Part shown: piece by piece, positions 62,278 to 64,000 of the stretch | How the letters are laid out: each line of letters starts with the position of its first letter | Numbering within the stretch: the first letter of the stretch is position 1 | Assembly (NCBI RefSeq): GCF_001730365.1 | Contig: NZ_MIKB01000001.1 | Location: 62,001 to 126,000, forward strand | DNA from: Enterococcus quebecensis | GTDB lineage: Bacteria; Bacillota; Bacilli; Lactobacillales; Enterococcaceae | Direction: 5' to 3' | DNA: 64,000 bases | Made by a program: the position numbers and the translations under genes | The notes under the pieces: generated by a model | What the model saw: only the letters and a program-made list of their open reading frames with translations | Told to the model about the DNA's origin: nothing | Databases searched by the model: none

Positions 62278-62353
62278 ATTTTATCAATGGAAATCCTACG
62301 TGTCAAAATTAAATCGAATATTATAGTTTTTTTTAATCTTAACGTTCGTATTA
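62278..62353 (-). promoter_or_regulatory. purE operon promoter with PurBox at about -75
   Basis: Minus-strand TTGACA (62306-62301), 17 bases, TAAAAT (62283-62278). TAATACGAACGTT (62353-62341) matches the PurBox at 10 of 13 positions, its CGAA core about 75 bases upstream of the expected start near 62271. Confidence 0.72.
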
Positions 62354-62361
62354 CGGATGAA

Positions 62362-62397
62362 AAAAAAGAAAAACCGGAAAAACGTCCGGTTTTTTCA
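62362..62397. terminator. Terminator downstream of pbuX
   Basis: AAACCGGA (62371-62378) pairs with TCCGGTTT (62385-62392), with A-run and T-run flanks. On the minus strand it ends the xpt-pbuX transcript just upstream of the purE PurBox. Confidence 0.9.
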
Positions 62398-62400
62398 AAA

Positions 62401-63729
62401 TTAAAGTTCATTGTTTTGTTCGTCACCTTTTAATCCATTAAATAATAAATTCAAAATGATCGCTGTTAAACTACTCATAACGATCCCATTTCCAGTGAAC
62501 ATTCTTACTGTTTCTGGCATTTGTTGAAATAACGTCGGAATCATATTAAATCCCAAACCAAATCCGATTGAAATCGCAATAATCAATAAATTTTTATCAT
62601 TATTATAATCGACTTTTGACAACATACGCATGCCTTGTACAGCTACCATCCCAAACATCACCAGCATTCCGCCACCTAATACAGGCTCGGGAATAATCTG
62701 AGCTACTGCCCCAACTTTCGGCAATAAACCTAATGCAATGAGGAAAAAAGCAGAATAATAAATAGGACGGCGTGTCTTGATTCCAGAAAGTTGAACCAAA
62801 CCAACATTTTGAGAAAAACCAGTGTACGGGAATGTGTTGAAAATCCCACCTAAAACAACGGCTAATCCTTCTGCCCGATAGCCTTTTTTCAACTCTTCTT
62901 CACCTACATGCTTACCAGTAATATCTCCTAAAGCGAAGTAAACACCTGTTGATTCAACCATACTGACTATGGAAATAATAATCATTAAAACAATAGAAGA
63001 AATATCAAAGGTCGGCGTCCCAAAATAAAACGGCTGTGGAAAGTGAAACCACGTTGCTTCACCTACTGGCGCCAAATTTACTTGCCCTAGCAAAGCAGAA
63101 AGAATCGTACCACCTACCAAACCGACTAATACAGCAATCGATTTTATAAAGCCTCTACCCCAAACTTGAACGACAATAATCAGACCAATCGTCACAAAAG
63201 CCAAAAGCAAGTTCGTTCCATCACCAAAATCAGGAGCACTAGCTAGCCCACCACCCATTTTTTCAACTGCGACTGGAATCAAGGTCAATCCAATAACCGT
63301 AATAACAGTACCTGTCACTAAAGGTGGAAATAATTTCTTGATTTTCGAAAAAATTCCTGACACCAAAACAACAAAAACTCCTGAAGCGATGATCGAACCA
63401 TAAATTGCCCCTACACCTTTATCACTGCCGATCATAATCAATGGTGCTACTGCTTGAATCGCACACCCTAAAACTACAGGCAATCCAATGCCGAAAAATT
63501 TATTTACAGTCAACTGCAGTAATGTTGCGATACCACACATAAAAATATCGATTGAAATCAAATACGTCATTTGTTCTGAAGTGAAGTTCAATCCAGTACC
63601 AATCAACAAAGGTACCGCTACAGCTCCAGCATACATAGCTAGCAAGTGCTGCAACCCTAAAACTGCTGCCTTACCATTTTCAGTTTCTCTTTGATTCACG
63701 AGTCCTTTTTGATTTTCTTTGCTGTCCAA
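62401..63729 (-). CDS. pbuX: Xanthine permease, NCS2 family
   Basis: The 442-residue carrier has about 12-14 membrane segments, [19 protein letters not shown] at the N-terminus, [11 protein letters not shown], and the family N-x-G-x4-T signature in [16 protein letters not shown]. It imports xanthine for the phosphoribosyltransferase encoded just upstream. The start is a TTG at 63729, 10 bases after GAGGGGG inside the xpt end. Confidence 0.9.
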   Translation of the reverse strand: MDSKENQKGLVNQRETENGKAAVLGLQHLLAMYAGAVAVPLLIGTGLNFTSEQMTYLISIDIFMCGIATLLQLTVNKFFGIGLPVVLGCAIQAVAPLIMIGSDKGVGAIYGSIIASGVFVVLVSGIFSKIKKLFPPLVTGTVITVIGLTLIPVAVEKMGGGLASAPDFGDGTNLLLAFVTIGLIIVVQVWGRGFIKSIAVLVGLVGGTILSALLGQVNLAPVGEATWFHFPQPFYFGTPTFDISSIVLMIIISIVSMVESTGVYFALGDITGKHVGEEELKKGYRAEGLAVVLGGIFNTFPYTGFSQNVGLVQLSGIKTRRPIYYSAFFLIALGLLPKVGAVAQIIPEPVLGGGMLVMFGMVAVQGMRMLSKVDYNNDKNLLIIAISIGFGLGFNMIPTLFQQMPETVRMFTGNGIVMSSLTAIILNLLFNGLKGDEQNNEL

Positions 63730-63731
63730 GT

Positions 63732-64000
<269 letters not shown>

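Noticed and set aside
62247-62426. N-terminal extension of purE
   Set aside because: It would translate the promoter and the region up to the pbuX terminator; the family start with a ribosome site is at 62246.

Overview
The window looks like an ordinary chromosomal segment from an enterococcus. It is AT-rich, has AGGAGG-type ribosome binding sites and frequent TTG starts, carries an LPKTG sortase substrate, and encodes Lactobacillales-type PTS and purine genes. Gene content and protein sequences suggest a relative of Enterococcus faecalis, but the species cannot be settled from sequence reading alone. No insertion sequence, prophage, CRISPR array, tRNA or rRNA gene was seen.

Layout. 1-308 is the tail of a membrane protein. 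370-1707 holds a PadR regulator and a HAAS-type membrane protein. 1858-5794 is purine salvage (guaC; guanine deaminase plus an NCS2 permease). 6100-7567 encodes a metallo-hydrolase and a histidine phosphatase. 7641-12743 is a MurNAc recycling operon (mupG-murQ-murP-murR) with a separate EIIA-Glc gene. 12921-16338 has uppP, a P1B-4 metal ATPase behind Fur-type palindromes, and rpsT. 16448-21542 has holA and comEC-comEB-comEA. 21642-23044 is a sigma factor with a PH-domain membrane protein. 23091-32257 keeps the Bacillus subtilis order ylbL-coaD-rsmD-ylbG-ylbF-ylbC-pycA-ftsW-ylaN, without the cytochrome genes. After a 51-residue small membrane protein come adhP, pyk-pfkA, dnaE, a DUF2929 protein, an MFS pump, an AzgA-type purine permease and a wall-anchored 5'-nucleotidase. 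48799-64000 is the purine block: purD-H-N-M-F-L-Q-S-C, purB-K-E, and pbuX-xpt, nearly all on the minus strand.

How it works together. Purine metabolism dominates: de novo synthesis, three NCS2-type permeases, GMP reductase, guanine deaminase, xanthine phosphoribosyltransferase and an extracellular nucleotidase. Three purine promoters (purC, purE and the AzgA-type permease) share a PurBox-like motif about 75 bases upstream of the predicted transcription start, the placement known for activation by Lactococcus PurR. The guaC promoter instead has two inverted boxes over the core promoter, which suggests repression. The MurNAc operon and adhP promoters carry cre-like sites for CcpA.

No clearly novel multi-gene system such as a defence island or biosynthetic cluster was found. 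The best leads are the sigma factor/PH-protein pair beside the competence genes, the PurBox geometry, the Fur-type sites before the metal ATPase, and small or unknown proteins at 32518-32673, 48117-48611 and 58889-59275.
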